The notes under the pieces were generated by a model, which searched no databases, had not been told where the DNA came from, and saw nothing but the letters and a program-made list of their open reading frames with translations. Positions 23,171-36,902 of a stretch of 64,000 bases of DNA are shown here, piece after piece (position 1 is the first letter of the stretch; every line of letters begins with the position of its first letter). Source of the DNA: Periplaneta americana (Eukaryota > Arthropoda > Insecta > Blattodea > Blattidae). Where the stretch lies: contig NC_091132.1 in the NCBI RefSeq assembly GCF_040183065.1, positions 93,656,606 to 93,720,605 of the forward strand, written 5' to 3'. The translations under genes and the position numbers were made by a program.

Positions 23171-24475
23171 TACTAATTAACGAAAAGGAATAAAAAAATA
23201 AATGCATTCAACAATTTAATTCAATTAAATGTTGAGAACTGGCACTTAGAAATAGATACCATGTGATGGATAAATACATCAGTATTACTTCATTAATTTA
23301 CACTTAATAGGTGATTTAATGTTTGATTTAAACTAGAAGACAAATCCCAATTACGTAAATGGGTCATTCCATATACCATTTTAAATTTTGTGAGGACAAT
23401 TTCTGGATTTTTTCAATATTCTAGTAAATGAATGTCATATTAATAAATAGTTGAATGGCCTAATATGAACTTCATCTCACCACTATTGTTAAAAATAGTA
23501 TTAAAATGACACACTTAATTGTATCAACGTAAATGACTCTATATATTTAAACTTACTTCTGAGTTATTATGGATTTTTACTTCGAGTATGTATTAAAACT
23601 TACAGTAAAATAAAGGAATGTTAATTTTTTTAAATCGAATATTTTTTTGTACTATATTCTATATTTTTACTGTGAGCTAAACACTTTTTTAATCAATTAC
23701 AAAAAAATTTATGATGGCATCTCTAATACTTTGGGAAATATTAAATAAACCAAAATTGAAAATGTTGCCAGTAAGGTTCAAAGTCGCATGCACGACTGAG
23801 CTACGCCGATGGCTATTATTGGTAGTGATTTTAATTGGCGATAGTTATAAAGTAAGGTGCAACTCATTAAAAATGAAAATAAAATACATTGAAAACATAA
23901 AGGAAATACTCAAACGGATTCCATTTAATATATCTCCAGTTTTTAGAAGAAATATGTATTTAATCCCTAGAAAGAGAAATATATTTCACATAGACTCACT
24001 TACGTAAGTAAACTGTCAACTTCAATTTACTAAGTGAGGAAGAATATCCATTTCGCTTTAATAAGCCTATTTGTTCAGTGGTAACTGTCAAAATTTTGTC
24101 CACTATTTTATACTAATGTTTAGTGTTGTTAACTGTGAGCTCCATTTTCTTGGGTTTGCTGAGTCGAACGAAATAAATAGTGACTTCTATTTTCTACATT
24201 CACATGACGTATTTTATTGCTCATCAGGCGGTGTTCAGTTGGCAAGTAAAATTTGCATAGATTGTCAAAGATAATGCAGTAGTATGTATTTCCAAAATAT
24301 AAAAATATTCTGTGTACCGGCAATTGTTTTAATACTCGTTTTGTATAGATTTTGTAAAATTGTGTATGTTTGCATATCGAAGTTTGAATAAGTACTGAAA
24401 GTAATTGATTTGATTTGTATGAGGTAGGACAGGGCGACCCCAGGCTTGGTCATTATCTTTTCATTGTACTAACTT
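23171..24475. other. Unassigned stretch with a tiny SINE fragment
   Basis: Nothing coding is recognised. 23786-23816 (minus strand) is a 30-base scrap of the family 4 SINE head (CGACTGAGCTACGCCGATGG in the given strand). Confidence 0.4.
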
Positions 24476-24544
24476 CCAGATTTTCGTTTATTCGGACAAC
24501 TTATCCAACCAGTTGAGATAGTCGGGATTAACGAGTTTCTACTG
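24476..24544 (-). mobile_element. pogo/Tigger-type terminal repeat fragment
   Basis: On the minus strand the sequence begins CAGTAGAAACTCGTTAATCC and continues with GGATAAGTTGTCCGAATAAA, matching the typical end of pogo/Tigger-like elements. A partner end was not found, so this is a solitary end or a heavily decayed copy. Confidence 0.65.
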
Positions 24545-25470
24545 TGTGAAGGCACTGTCGATTGAGTGTCGTGGTTAATTTAACGGGACTGGGTAGTGAT
24601 TAGAGATCAAAAATTCGATTATTTATTTTGTGTTAAAAAAAAGCTTAAAACTTGCTATTTAAAACAACATTTTGGGGCTATCTATGCACGTAAGTCCTTT
24701 AACTTGCCGCATGTAATTCATACATCTTTTTTATGAATGCATTTTATCATTAGGCCTATGTGTTTTACAAGTTTTATGACGTTTAGTTTCCAAATTAGTC
24801 TTAGATGCGAATTAAATTATCTTTTCTAAAACTGTTATTCGGAATACGTAACAGTACTGTAAAATTTAATTTATATGCATTCGATTATTAAGGGCTTCTG
24901 ATTTCTCAATTTATCACGAAAAGCAATATTCATTCTAAAAAGTAAGATATTTTACTTAATTTATAGACTACATTGTAATGCTCTTATATCTGTATGTTAT
25001 ATACATGTATGTGATTAATTTCACATAAACTTGAATAACTGAAATATAGGCCTACCTACTTGTGTTATAAATATTCCTAACATTATTTTACTATTTAGCA
25101 TTCAAAAATGTATATGTTCTAAACTTATAGCACAAAAGTCTTTAAAAATGAATTTGATCGTATGTATTATGCTATGACAGCATAAATCACTATAGTCAAC
25201 ATTTTATTCTCAAAAAGTAACATTCTGCATTTACTGTTGACACCAAACTTTCGAGTAACTAACATTAGGCCTAGACTGAAATGATCAGCATTCTTACACA
25301 ACGATGTAACAATATGGAAACAACCAACTATAGCATATTCTGTTGCTTGGGAACGTGGTTTATATTCCGATACATCCGCTATAGATTCATTAAATATGTG
25401 CATGTGTGAGAAAAAATTAATACAAGACAATTTGGTGGAACAAATAAATATGTAAAAGCAACGACGATTC
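24545..25470. other. AT-rich stretch, nothing recognised
   Basis: No feature supported. Confidence 0.4.
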
Positions 25471-25478
25471 ATCTACAG

Positions 25479-27642
25479 CAGTGGTCCTCAACTCAGAGCA
25501 CTGTGTCGTCATCAAGCCTTGCCCGCTCGCCCGCGGAAAGTCGTAACAGGGCAGGTAAGACAAGCGGCGGGACCAAAATATGAATTTACTGCATAGGTTT
25601 ATGATTGTTTTCTGATGAACAAAGATACGAGTTGAATATAAATAACTAAATGAACCATCTTAAGCAATTTGAAAAAAAACATTGTAGCCTACTTTCAACA
25701 AAGTTAGAAGTTAATACATTTATAATTACTTTTAACATTTCATGTTAATTATTCGGGTAATGCATGACAATTACTGTAAATGTGTAAACTGCTTCTGTTA
25801 AGGAAAATGTTGAACAAAACACATAAAAACCCTAGGAATAGTAATGCAGAAATTTAACTCCATTCAATCCACTCAACAATGACATTAGCACCGACTTTTC
25901 GGGATTTGTTTAATTCTCTTTTCCCTCAGCAATTTCTCAACGTTTGGAACTATTGTTTGTATAGTGCATAATGTGACAGCACATTTTAAGTTGTGATCCG
26001 ATACTTGGCTTCCATGACATGGCTTGTTTATCTTCATCACTGGAAAAAAAATTACTGTTCGCACAGATATGTGAATCCGAAAATGGAAGTCTGTACAATC
26101 GGGGAAATCTAAGACATGGGAAGTTCATATAAAAGTCAGATAACTTCTTTTGTTTTGATATTTGTCCTTCAATTCACTATCGTAAAGTAAATCAATAAGT
26201 TCTAATTACAAATAATAATCGAAAATCAAATTGAAAATATTCCTAGTCTTTAAATCTCGAATCCAATTCCTGGCGCAGATCGTCATGATGTGTGAATATA
26301 CTCTTCGAAATCCAAAGTCTTAAGAAACTAGTGTGCTTATCGTTGTTAATTTTGAAAAATGAGCTGTAACTTATCCTTTTTGTTAAGCTAACGTTCCATA
26401 ATTAGAGGTGGTTTCATATTAAACGCCTTCACTCTGTCATATAACTGTGTAATGATCTTGTTGTTACCTTGTAGAAAAAGATTTAAAGCATCCAGATAAT
26501 TCCATTAAGAAGGTAAGTTCACAAATCCATTTTTTCATTTTCCACTTATGATACAGACTTTTCTTCTTTCTCCGTGAACGATGTTTCCTCCCTCAGTTCA
26601 AAGAACCTATCCAATAATTTGCCACGACTTAGTCACCGTACTTTACCATAATATGACAGATCGCATTCATCAAGAAAGAATGAGACTTTTCGATATAATT
26701 GTGTTGGTGATTTTTCCAAATGGGCTACTTCTATAACACAATTTTGATTTGTTTTGCACATGAATTCTGTTGGTGTATAATGCAGTGAATATAAGTAACT
26801 TCATGGGATACATTAACGCTTTTCACTTCGTCCCTTAGATTCCTTATTACACCCGTTTTACTTCCAACTATGTAAGGAGCACCATTGCTTGTCAAGGATA
26901 TAAGTTTATTCCAAGGAAGTCCAAAATAATTTCTACAGCCTCTACATGAAAATATCGGAACCAGTGGTAGTATCCTTTATGAGAACAATATATAAGAGCT
27001 CTCCTTAATCAGAAGGTTTTCAGTAACGCCTCTTATAAAAATCACCAGTTGGGGATTATCGCTTACATAAGTATTTTCATCTACTGCCAAAGAACAACAA
27101 ATGACAGACAATGACAAATAATTACTAGTTGCACCTGAACGTCCTCAACTAGACCTCGGATGGGATGCATCACGGTGGAAGGAGACAAACTGATAGATTC
27201 AAACTCCTACACTTGAGAAAAGTTCTTCAGTTGTAATTAAACATTCTTCAAATTTTCAATCTTTAAAAGGTTTATAATATCGTACTATTATAAGTGAAAT
27301 TTTATAACTGAGTCGCACAGCCGATTTACTAACATTGTGATTTTAAATAACTTCTAGCTCAGTTTCCTTCAATTGTTGAATTAATGCTACACGCTCTTCT
27401 CCTCGTATCTGCCATATTCGTTACTGTGAGTTGTATAATGCATCTGTAAATTGTATTGCTTCAGTGTGGCCTACGTTTTGAAGTGTTTTCTGCTCCTCAC
27501 ATCTCTTGTTTGAATGGATGGCAAGAACCGCCTCTGTAATCACTACAACGCAATGTTACAAACCGGTTCTCTGCCCGGTACAGTAAGCACGCATGAGCCA
27601 AGCACTGCCCGTGCCCGTTCATACGTTAGTTGATGATCACTG
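25479..27642 (-). mobile_element. Complete but dead hAT transposon (2164 bp) with 8-bp target duplication
   Basis: The ends are inverted: CAGTGGTCCTCAACT at 25479, and CAGTGATCATCAACTAAC as the reverse complement of the right end at 27642. The perfect 8-bp duplication ATCTACAG flanks it (25471-25478 and 27643-27650). The element is oriented with its transposase on the minus strand. GC-richer subterminal segments lie just inside each end (CCGTGCCCG type). Confidence 0.93.
25600..27430 (-). pseudogene. ZBED5/GTF2IRD2-type hAT transposase, full of frameshifts
   Basis: Recognisable pieces in order on the minus strand: VDENTYVSDNPQLVIFIRGV (the catalytic-core start, normally with Asp), LPWNKLISLTSNGAPYIVGS, KTGVIRNLRDEVKSVNVSHE, VTYIHCIIHQQNSCAKQIKI, FLMNAICHIMVKYGD, and finally LYRLPFSDSHICANSN. 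These follow the order of the hAT RNase H-like core of the ZBED5/FAM200 group. Numerous stops and frame changes separate them, and no C-terminal dimerisation block is obvious. It cannot make transposase. Confidence 0.85.
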
Positions 27643-27650
27643 ATCTACAG

Positions 27651-28118
27651 TAATAATTTAATTTCCAAACAAGAGAAATCATTTCATAAATCTCATGAAA
27701 ATGTATTTCAATACGTATAATGAAAATAATGAAGGTGAAGAACATTTATTGAAATGATGAAATGTGTTTCCATATTCTGTTCAATTTCTCGTAATTTTCT
27801 CTTTTTCAGATAATTATGTTACATAAGTTCACGATATACATTTATTAAACAAAGTTGACTACTGCCTGGATAAGTGTTTTTGCAACTTGGTGCCTAATAA
27901 ATTAACCTGGAATTAACTGTGATATTTTGTCTTCTCTTGGTTGACTGGTTCAAACGTGATTTCAAGTCTTCGCTTACTGAAACTGGAATGAGTTTAAAAT
28001 CATCGCTTACTACAGCTGGAATGAGTCTAAGTCCAATTTGTTTTATTCATAAAATTATTACAATTTAGTTTAAGAATTCGCTTTACTATTTATATTAAAT
28101 TTATAACTAGGTAACTGA
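27651..28118. other. AT-rich stretch, nothing recognised
   Basis: No gene or repeat was identified. Confidence 0.4.
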
Positions 28119-28120
28119 TA

Positions 28121-28302
28121 AGCACAGGAACGCCATTTCGTACTGTTTTAGCAATAACACCTTTAGCAAGACTTCTGGCTTCTGTTGCATTCAAACAATT
28201 ATAAAATACGATAATTTGGTCCAGGGAGCATCCGTTTTTGGTGCAAAAATAATTCGTTTGGCGTGTTTCTTAATTGAAATTACGAAATAGCGTTCCTGTG
28301 CT
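28121..28302. mobile_element. 182-bp TA-flanked MITE
   Basis: The left end AGCACAGGAACGCCATTTCG and the reverse complement of the right end (AGCACAGGAACGCTATTTCG) match almost perfectly over 22 bases and are flanked by TA. This fits a Tc1/mariner-type miniature element. Confidence 0.8.
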
Positions 28303-28764
28303 TAACATTTAATTATAATTATTTAGTTTGAGATTATTTTCTGAAATGTCTTGCTGCTACATTACATTATATTCCATATTTTAATTGTGTGTTGCTGTAA
28401 AACAGTGCGTTCCCAATGCACAATTAATTTATGGATTTCAAATTTAGATATTTTCAAATGAATTAGCATTTAAATTGAATAATATATCTCGCTATTATTT
28501 TCAATCTCAGTTAACATTTTATAACCTACTACATATTACTGTAAGTTATTGTAATTTATTTAAAACATTTTATCTTGTAATAGCAAATGCACTGGGATAT
28601 ACTAAAAGAGCTGTATATCCGCTCGCGGAATCTGCTGGTATGCTTTCCAATGAGTGTTCCGTTGGCATGCGGGCGACTTATAAATAGGGGACTTTGTATA
28701 TTATACACTTTTATAATATTTGGCAATTAATTTTCCATGCTATGTACGTTTTCATCGTATATGT

Positions 28765-29050
28765 TGTTGTAGAAGTAAGGAGGGAAAAAGAAAAACGGAG
28801 ACTGAGAAGAAAAGGGAATAAAATAAGGAGATTAAGGAAGAAAGAAGGAGAAATTACATCGGAAAGGAAAGGAACAATGATTAATGAAGAATAAAATTAA
28901 GAAATAATGAGGTAAAGAGAGTAAGACGGTAAATATCTATCAAAAAAGGGAAAGAAAGAACAATTTAAAAGAATTAACTAAGAAATAAAGAACCTAAGAA
29001 AGAAGGAGGGCAATTATTTAAAAGAATGAAACAAACAAAACAAAGAATTA
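28765..29050. repeat. Purine-rich tract
   Basis: About 280 bases are dominated by A and G on the plus strand (GAAGGAGGG, AAAGAAAGAA types). Similar tracts lie at 8515-8690 and 40225-40690. The strand asymmetry is strong; no unit length was established. Confidence 0.6.
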
Positions 29051-29094
29051 ACTTAGGAACATAATTAAGGTGACCACTTTCTCGTGTTAATATT

Positions 29095-29482
29095 GAACTA
29101 AGTTTATTAATACCCATAGTTCACAATTTTCAGCTGAGTAGGCGCCATTTTCAAACTAGTGAGGTCCTTGCGTCTTCCGGTATCTTCATTTGGTTTGCTG
29201 GGGGTGCGTTTGTTATTGTGTAGTGTAGAGTCAAGTAGTGTGTGTGTTCTGAAATTCAGTTGCGTATTGAGAATTTGATGTGGGTGTGTTTTTGTGTGTC
29301 TGTATATGTCATATTGTTATAATGTGTTTAGTTTGTAGTTTTTCGGTTGGATATGTACAATCTCCACGTCTGTGTCTATATTGCTGTAGCTGTGGTTGGC
29401 GTTTGTGATGAGTTGTGTTATATGGTTATGGCTGCGATGTTCTTTGTAACGTGTTTGAAATGATCTGCCTGTCTGTCCGATG
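29095..29482 (-). pseudogene. PLE GIY-YIG endonuclease domain, C-terminal part
   Basis: On the minus strand the frame starts within the GIY-YIG motif as YIGQTGRSFQTRYKEHRSHN, then NIDTDVEIVHIQPKNYKLNT, and continues after a frame change through THPHQILNTQLNFRTH and TPSKPNEDTGRRKDLTSLK to the end of the protein. PLE endonucleases nick DNA to prime reverse transcription. The N-terminal side of this domain is at 34629-34977, separated by an inserted transposon. Confidence 0.85.
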
Positions 29483-29997
29483 TAGGGTAAAAATATGCCT
29501 AATTCCGTGATACCCCTAATCCCGTGAAAAAATTGCAATTGACTGCCGTGGAGTTGTGGTCTCTGACTTCTAAGTTCTTGAATTCCTAACAGATATTAGG
29601 ATAGGTTTTCTTTTCAATTTTATTGATCACCCGCCTTTTGAATAGAAGCAGTCGACTGCAAAAGCTTTTGTTGAGTGAAAAGTGGTTGACCAGTAAGTTT
29701 TTCATTCTCTTGTGACCGCTCCTGAAGAAACATTTTATATTTGGGGTAAGAATTAATACAGCATTATGAAAATGATATATTACTGTAGATTATAGTCAGC
29801 TGAATCGATGTGTATGATTATTGAAATATTATGAGACAGTAACAATGCTACAGGAGCTTTCATATTTTCGCATTTATTTTCATATTTCTCCTTCCTGGCT
29901 CACTCGACCAGTGATGTCAACCTTAAATTGTGAAATTTAATGTCTATGAAAGAAAGTAATTCGTAGAAATAATAATAGAAATAAGTTATAGGAAACA

Positions 29998-30205
29998 GCA
30001 ATTGAGGGGTTTGAGGGAAAAACCAGGCAGCTCCAATTTTTTTCATTTTTGAGCTATTTATGCAGAGAGGAAGAAAAAAATACGCTCTATCGTTTGGACG
30101 AAGAACCAGGTAGTTCCAAGAATTACATTCACAGTTATAATGCATTTTAGACCTGCCTCTTTCTGTACATGCTTAATGTTTGCCGGTAAAACCAGGCAGC
30201 TCCAG
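29998..30205. repeat. Left end of element B with repeated CCAGGCAGCTCC motif
   Basis: After AATT (30000-30003) the sequence begins GAGGGGTTTGAGGGAAAAAC. The motif AACCAGGCAGCTCCA or a close variant occurs near 30021, 30104 and 30189, about 84 bp apart, and once more near 32352 in the same orientation. A matching right end for B was not found before the next element. Confidence 0.65.
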
Positions 30206-30344
30206 AAACCACCTTGTTGTTTCACCAAAATCTTACATTATTGTCAATAGGAAGCAGCGCTATTATCACAAATTAAAAGACAAATAAGAAGGTTAATATT
30301 AATCCATTGTTGTCAGTATTATATTCGTATCACATTAGTAGTCA

Positions 30345-32204
<1,860 letters not shown>

Positions 32205-32531
32205 TAGCTGAGAACGAAAATATATTCACATTTTCATATATTTGACTCTCAAACAACACCTACGTATGCTATCAACTTTTAAAAATTAAAGTTACTTAAA
32301 AGTAATGTTTAAAAATTCAATAAAAATTGAAAGTATCTGTATTTGGTGGAATAACAAGGTGGCTCCAACAAATTCAAAATTTCTGTAATCCTAAAAAATA
32401 ATTTTAAAATCATCTGTTTCTTAAACAATCATTTACTTATGCCAATTACCATGTTATGTGTTAGTTTGAACATTAGAGGAAGCATTATTAATTTTTAAAG
32501 AGTATTTTTAAAGAGTTTTTTTTACTTAATT

Positions 32532-34082
32532 GAGGACTTCACCCGAATAACGGCGTATACCGTTATAAGCCCGTTTTCCGACGATCAAGTGATTAGATAG
32601 TTGAATGCGTAAAGTACACTGTAATAAATGTTTGTAAGTCTAGCTTCAATACGTAATACGGGATACAATGTTACGTGTTTACGTTGAACGAGTGAACGCA
32701 CCTACTACAGCGGCAGTCACATGCTGTTGCAAGCCGTACTATAGCAGGCTAATATTCGATGTTTATGCCTCCTTAAGGCTGTCAGATGCAGCAGTGAATC
32801 ATGATCGAAAATATGGGAAAAAAGACGGTTGTGAGCAAAACTAAATGGAAAACCGAAGAAAAGAAAGTTAACAGAAACAGTGGCAAATCATAAACAACTT
32901 GTACAGGCATGGAAATGGAAGAGAAGTCATTTACATCTGTAAAAAGTTGATGTATGAAAATGTGTACACATGAAATTTCAAAGGACGATCAACTCAATAT
33001 GGAAATTAGAACATGGATTCGAAATTAGAACAATATCATTTTATTACTTCTTGCCTTGAAAGAGTGAATCTAAAAATAAGAAGCTTCAATCTTTCAAGAC
33101 TAGGGATAATGTTTGAAAAGATAGTGTTTTCTGTAATGGAGGTAAAAAAATAATGTTATTAAATCTTTCTATCGAGTCTATAGCAAATTTCAGAGAAACG
33201 ATTAACAGTTCAGAATAGACTGGTTTCCGGTGACATCCTCAATGAAAAAACGGATACGCATTTAAATCGTCCTCATACAAACATGGTGCAAAAGTATAAA
33301 CAACTGCAATACAGGACATCAGGGGTATTTTAGCATGAACCTCATAATCTACATCATTTGTTTCCTTCAAGATTTGGAATACGGTAATGGAAGTGTCGCA
33401 ACTGAAACTGTTTTGAGTCCAACACAAATGAACCCAATATCTTTGAAACCCTCCAAGCCGGAGGATTGAAGAGATATCTTACAGTTTTTAGATGAAGATA
33501 GCCCAAGTTGGCTGAGCTCAATTCTGAATGAAGTCGGGACATTATCACACAATGGTGAAGATGACTCTAGCAACGATAGTGATAATGTATAAAGAAGAAA
33601 AAGATATAAAGACAAGAAAACCATAAACTAAAAATGTAATGTTATTTTGTAGGCCTATTTGTGTAATTATTCAATATTTTTATTTAGTATATTATGGTAA
33701 TCGTATATTTTATTTTGTTGAATTTATTTTATTTTACTTTTTAAAACAAAATTACTAATAAAGTACGAGATGTTCCCATAAATAATTAATTTTCATGCAG
33801 AGTTAGACACCTAGAACATCAGAATAATTAAAAACAGTACTAAAACATATTGTCGCCGGAAAAAGGGAGTATACAAAGTTCCAGATTATATTTACTAATA
33901 GCAGAACATACTATTTGCTGTTATGTTTCAATAATTTTATTTTAAATATCCTCGAAACTATTTAACAGTAATGAAAAATTTTTCGACGCAACTATGATGA
34001 ACCTGACAGCTTATAAACATTGAAATTAGTTTATATCAGAACTACATTTTGCTGTATACGCCCTTATTCGGGCGATATCCTC
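32532..34082 (+). mobile_element. Element C: 1.55 kb AATT-flanked transposon
   Basis: AATT flanks both ends (32528-32531, 34083-34086). Left end GAGGACTTCACCCGAATAAC, right end (reverse complement) GAGGATATCGCCCGAATAAG, both followed by GGCGTATAC. A related motif GGAAAAAGGGAGTATAC recurs near 33850 and an inverted one near 32570. Between them are degenerate plus-strand scraps, including the 33400-33592 stretch ending SSILNEVGTLSHNGEDDSSN, whose acidic end resembles the end of the element B protein. The 4-bp AATT duplication would fit the Sola superfamily, but this is inference. Confidence 0.75.
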
Positions 34083-34086
34083 AATT

Positions 34087-34626
34087 ACTGCTGTTGTTAG
34101 GAATATAAATAATGAAAAATAATTGTGTTATAATTCAATTTATTAAAATTTAATTTTGTATTCAATTTAACTTTGAGTTAATTTTGTTTATAATATATTA
34201 ATATGTAATTTGTATTCCTGTAGTTACACAAGTATTTTCTATGAAATTTGTCACTTAGGTCCTTTTTGTATGTTGTACTTTCTTGCTTAATCCATATTAA
34301 AACAATATACCATGACTTTAAAGTGTTTTTTCAAATACACTTTTATTTTCTGAGCAGTTAATTAGGATTATTTTATATCACGGAATTAGGATATCACTCA
34401 CTGAATTAGAAAACCACTATCACTGAATTTCGATCCCTGTCACGGATTTAGGAGCCATTGTTTAACAATGAAGAATCGTATATTATATACGAAACTTGTG
34501 AATGTTGTAAAAACTGTAGCTAAAGGTCCAAACAGGTCATTTAAGTGTTATTTGAAAATTTTTATTACAATTTTGGCATAAATATAGACTTTATTAAATA
34601 TGTCACGGAATTAGGCAACCTTACCC
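34087..34626. repeat. Right subterminal repeats of element A
   Basis: Within 34375-34615 the inverted motif TCACGGAATTAGG occurs near 34378 and 34601, with variants TCACTGAATTAG (34397), TCACTGAATTTCG (34417) and TCACGGATTTAGG (34438). Confidence 0.8.
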
Positions 34627-34628
34627 TA

Positions 34629-34977
34629 AAAGCTATTGCAGACATTATATGTGAGTTTGTATACACTTATTAGGTTGTATTTGTTTGTGTTGTTTGTGTG
34701 TTGAGATGCTTTTGTAGAGTATTTTGTGTGTGCAATGTTGTAGTATAATTTCCTGAATGAAGATACGTTTTTTTTTCTCGTATGTTGGTGTGATGTATTT
34801 TTTGTGTTCTTGTGTTTGTGTTGTGTTTCTAAATTTCTTGTAATTATGTTTTGTATTTTTTATTATGTTGTCTATTATGTTGGAGTTGTATCCATTTTCT
34901 TGTGCTATGTATTTGACGGTACTTATTTTTTCTTTATATTCCTGCTGGCTCATTGGTATGTTGAGTAGTCTGTATAC
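34629..34977 (-). pseudogene. PLE linker and start of GIY-YIG domain
   Basis: The minus-strand frame reads VYRLLNIPMSQQEYKEKIST, then VKYIAQENGYNSNIIDNIIK, then after frame changes CVYKLTYNVCNSF, where element A interrupts. The same block is found in the PLE at 60963-61553 (LLNIPMSQQHYNEEVNTIKY), confirming the family. Upstream (right) it is interrupted by a hAT element. Confidence 0.85.
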
Positions 34978-35114
34978 CAGTGGTGGGCAAAATGAACACA
35001 ATCCACAAGACAGGATTTAAATGGCAACTACATACTGTGGGAGGGGTTGAACTCTACAGTGCAGTGACGGATTTACAGACAGTTGCGCCACTACACTCCT
35101 ACCTACCATATGCA

Positions 35115-35918
35115 ATTAGAATAGTCCATTCACGTGATATTTAATTGATCATTTTTCAAAGCAATTTCTTGGAAATTGGGATTTCTATCTGTGCATGCTA
35201 TTTTCAGTTTCACAAGGAGATGAGCATCGCTTAAACGGGATCTGTGGCTGGACTTTATAAATTTCATTTTAGAAAATAGCTATTCGCACTGGTGGGTTGA
35301 TGAATACATACCGTCATTTCCCATAACTATGGTCCTGGAACACAACTATGGTTCACGATACAACAATTCAAAGATCATTGTAGAAGTAACACAGCTGCAG
35401 TGACTTGAATTCAAACTACAGTACAGCAAGAATATAGATAAACGAGGTACTACGTTATGTAGTATAAAATTTGAATAGTTGTATTGTGGACAATAGTTAT
35501 GTTCCAGAACCATAGTTATGGGAAATGACGGTACTCATTATTTTTTAAGCAAACTGCCTAAGCAGTGGATATGTAGTACTGGACATCTTTTAAAAATTTT
35601 AGCCCCCAGTAGACCTTCACATTCTGCTTTCAGGAAGCCATCATTTAGCAAATCCAGTACCTCTAACTGCAATTCTGGGATAACATTTTCAATTTAAACA
35701 TGAAAAGGATTGGCAAAAATAATGAAATCTTTCTCCATCCTTTGAAAATCATTGAATCTGTGTTCTTTGAACTCGTATGACAGGTGATCTATTTTAAGAA
35801 TGTACATATTAAAGTCGCGTCCTGAATATTTGTAACTAATCCTAAACAGAGAAATGAAAGAACCGCCTTTCTTGTAAGTGTGATATCCTCTCGATTCATA
35901 TGATTCTGCGAAAGACAT
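35115..35918 (-). pseudogene. hAT transposase C-terminal region split by a MITE
   Basis: Minus-strand pieces: EHRFNDFQRMEKDFIIFANP then, past a stop, IENVIPELQLEVLDLLNDGF and IHCLGSLLKK. The MITE interrupts here. Beyond it follows the hAT dimerisation block YSSTHQCE then LFSKMKFIKSSHRSRLSDAH and LLVKLKIACTDRNPNFQEIA. The group is ZBED5/GTF2IRD2-like, as at 1300-2309. The catalytic core is mostly deleted. Confidence 0.8.
35311..35531. mobile_element. 221-bp TA-flanked MITE with 45-bp inverted ends
   Basis: The left end CCGTCATTTCCCATAACTAT and the reverse complement of the right end are identical over the first 23 bases and nearly so over 45. TA occurs on both sides (35309-35310, 35532-35533). 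Within each end the motif AACTATGGTYCTGGAACA is followed by a second AACTAT(T/G)G, a short direct repeat. Confidence 0.9.
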
Positions 35919-36088
35919 TGTAGCACTAATGAAACTCTGAAGTACAGCAATCCAGTATAATCCGCCACGTACACGCGCAGTATTTTCATGGAGTGGGGGA
36001 AGGGGAAGGTAGGGGATAAGTTTGATACTTCGCTGAGGTCTGACGTCACTGCGGCAATGTCGCAGGAATGTCCACCATTGCTGTATAC

Positions 36089-36160
36089 CATGGCTGGAAA
36101 TGCTACATATTTGTATTTTATTGGGTGATTAGATGTGTTGTGTGTGCTATTGTGGGTTTA
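36089..36160 (-). pseudogene. PLE fragment upstream of the hAT insertion
   Basis: The minus strand reads THNTSNHPIKYKYVAFPAM-like, matching NTSNHPVQHKRAAVRTMVHR in the PLE at 60963-61553. It shows that the hAT landed inside this PLE. The PLE ends abruptly at about 36160. Confidence 0.7.
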
Positions 36161-36190
36161 TTTATCAATAATTGCGGAGTGAGCTAAACA

Positions 36191-36800
36191 GTGGCAATGG
36201 GATGCGGCGACCAGCGATCTTGGTGCGGTCAGTGGAGAGCGACTGATGATCGCGAGGCGTTCAGTGAAGAACGGTCGAGGCGAACGATCATCTATGGTGG
36301 AGTTGATCGTGCAGTTGTTATGGTGGGCTGCGACCAGGAACCGCTGGGAGATCAGTGCCGACCGAATGATGAACGCGAGGTGTTCCGTGGAGAACATTCG
36401 GGGACTGTGGAATGGCCGAAGCGAGTTAACACCTATGGTGGAGCAGGTCGTACAGCTATTATGATGAGCTTTAACCAAACATCCCAGAGTGGCTTGCGGA
36501 GAGTGACTGGGATTGGCGGGGCGATCTACGATTGTGACATGTGTTGTAAGCTATTGTGGTTGCCTGCGACCAGGTACCGCGAAGAGGTCGTTGCAGAGCA
36601 ATTGATGATCGCTACAAGCACCGTAGAGCGGCCGGGGCGAACGTTCTATCGTCGTGGAGTGGTCTGTACATGGATTATGTGCTTTCTGGTGGCTGAACGC
36701 AGAACGATTTGCCACTGGATAGTTTGTTGGGATTTCCGAGAGCCCATGGTAAATTTGTCTTATGTGTGTTATCATTGGCATACAGAGCCCTAGCACCTCC
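36191..36800. repeat. GC-richer minisatellite, about five units of 95-140 bp, open in several frames
   Basis: Units begin near 36207, 36331, 36472, 36566 and 36695 with GCGACCAG or a degenerate form, and share GAGCGACTGATGATCGCGAG, GTGGAGAACATTCGGGG and CTATGGTGGAG motifs. A 200-codon plus-strand frame (36191-36793) and a 106-codon minus-strand frame (36158-36478) run through it, as expected of a repeat lacking stops rather than of a real gene. The protein has no recognisable domain. Confidence 0.7.
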
Positions 36801-36902
36801 GAGTTGTATGATTGTGTTGTTTTGTGTGTTATGGTTGAGTTTCTTTGGTTTGGTTCGTATGTGTGCTTGAGAATGGACGTATGATATATAGATATTTATT
36901 TA

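Larger units (their letters stand above)
34978..36080 (-). mobile_element. 1.1 kb hAT element inside the PLE, 8-bp target duplication
   Basis: Ends CAGTGGTGGGCAAAATG (left) and CAATGGTGGACATTCC (reverse complement of the right end). Perfect duplication CTGTATAC at 34970-34977 and 36081-36088. The element retains the C-terminal part of a hAT transposase on its minus strand and itself carries a TA-flanked MITE (35311-35531). Confidence 0.88.

Noticed and set aside
36191..36793. 200-codon open frame as a protein gene
   Set aside because: It lies in a tandem repeat that is open in more than one frame on both strands, has no recognised domain and no clear start context.
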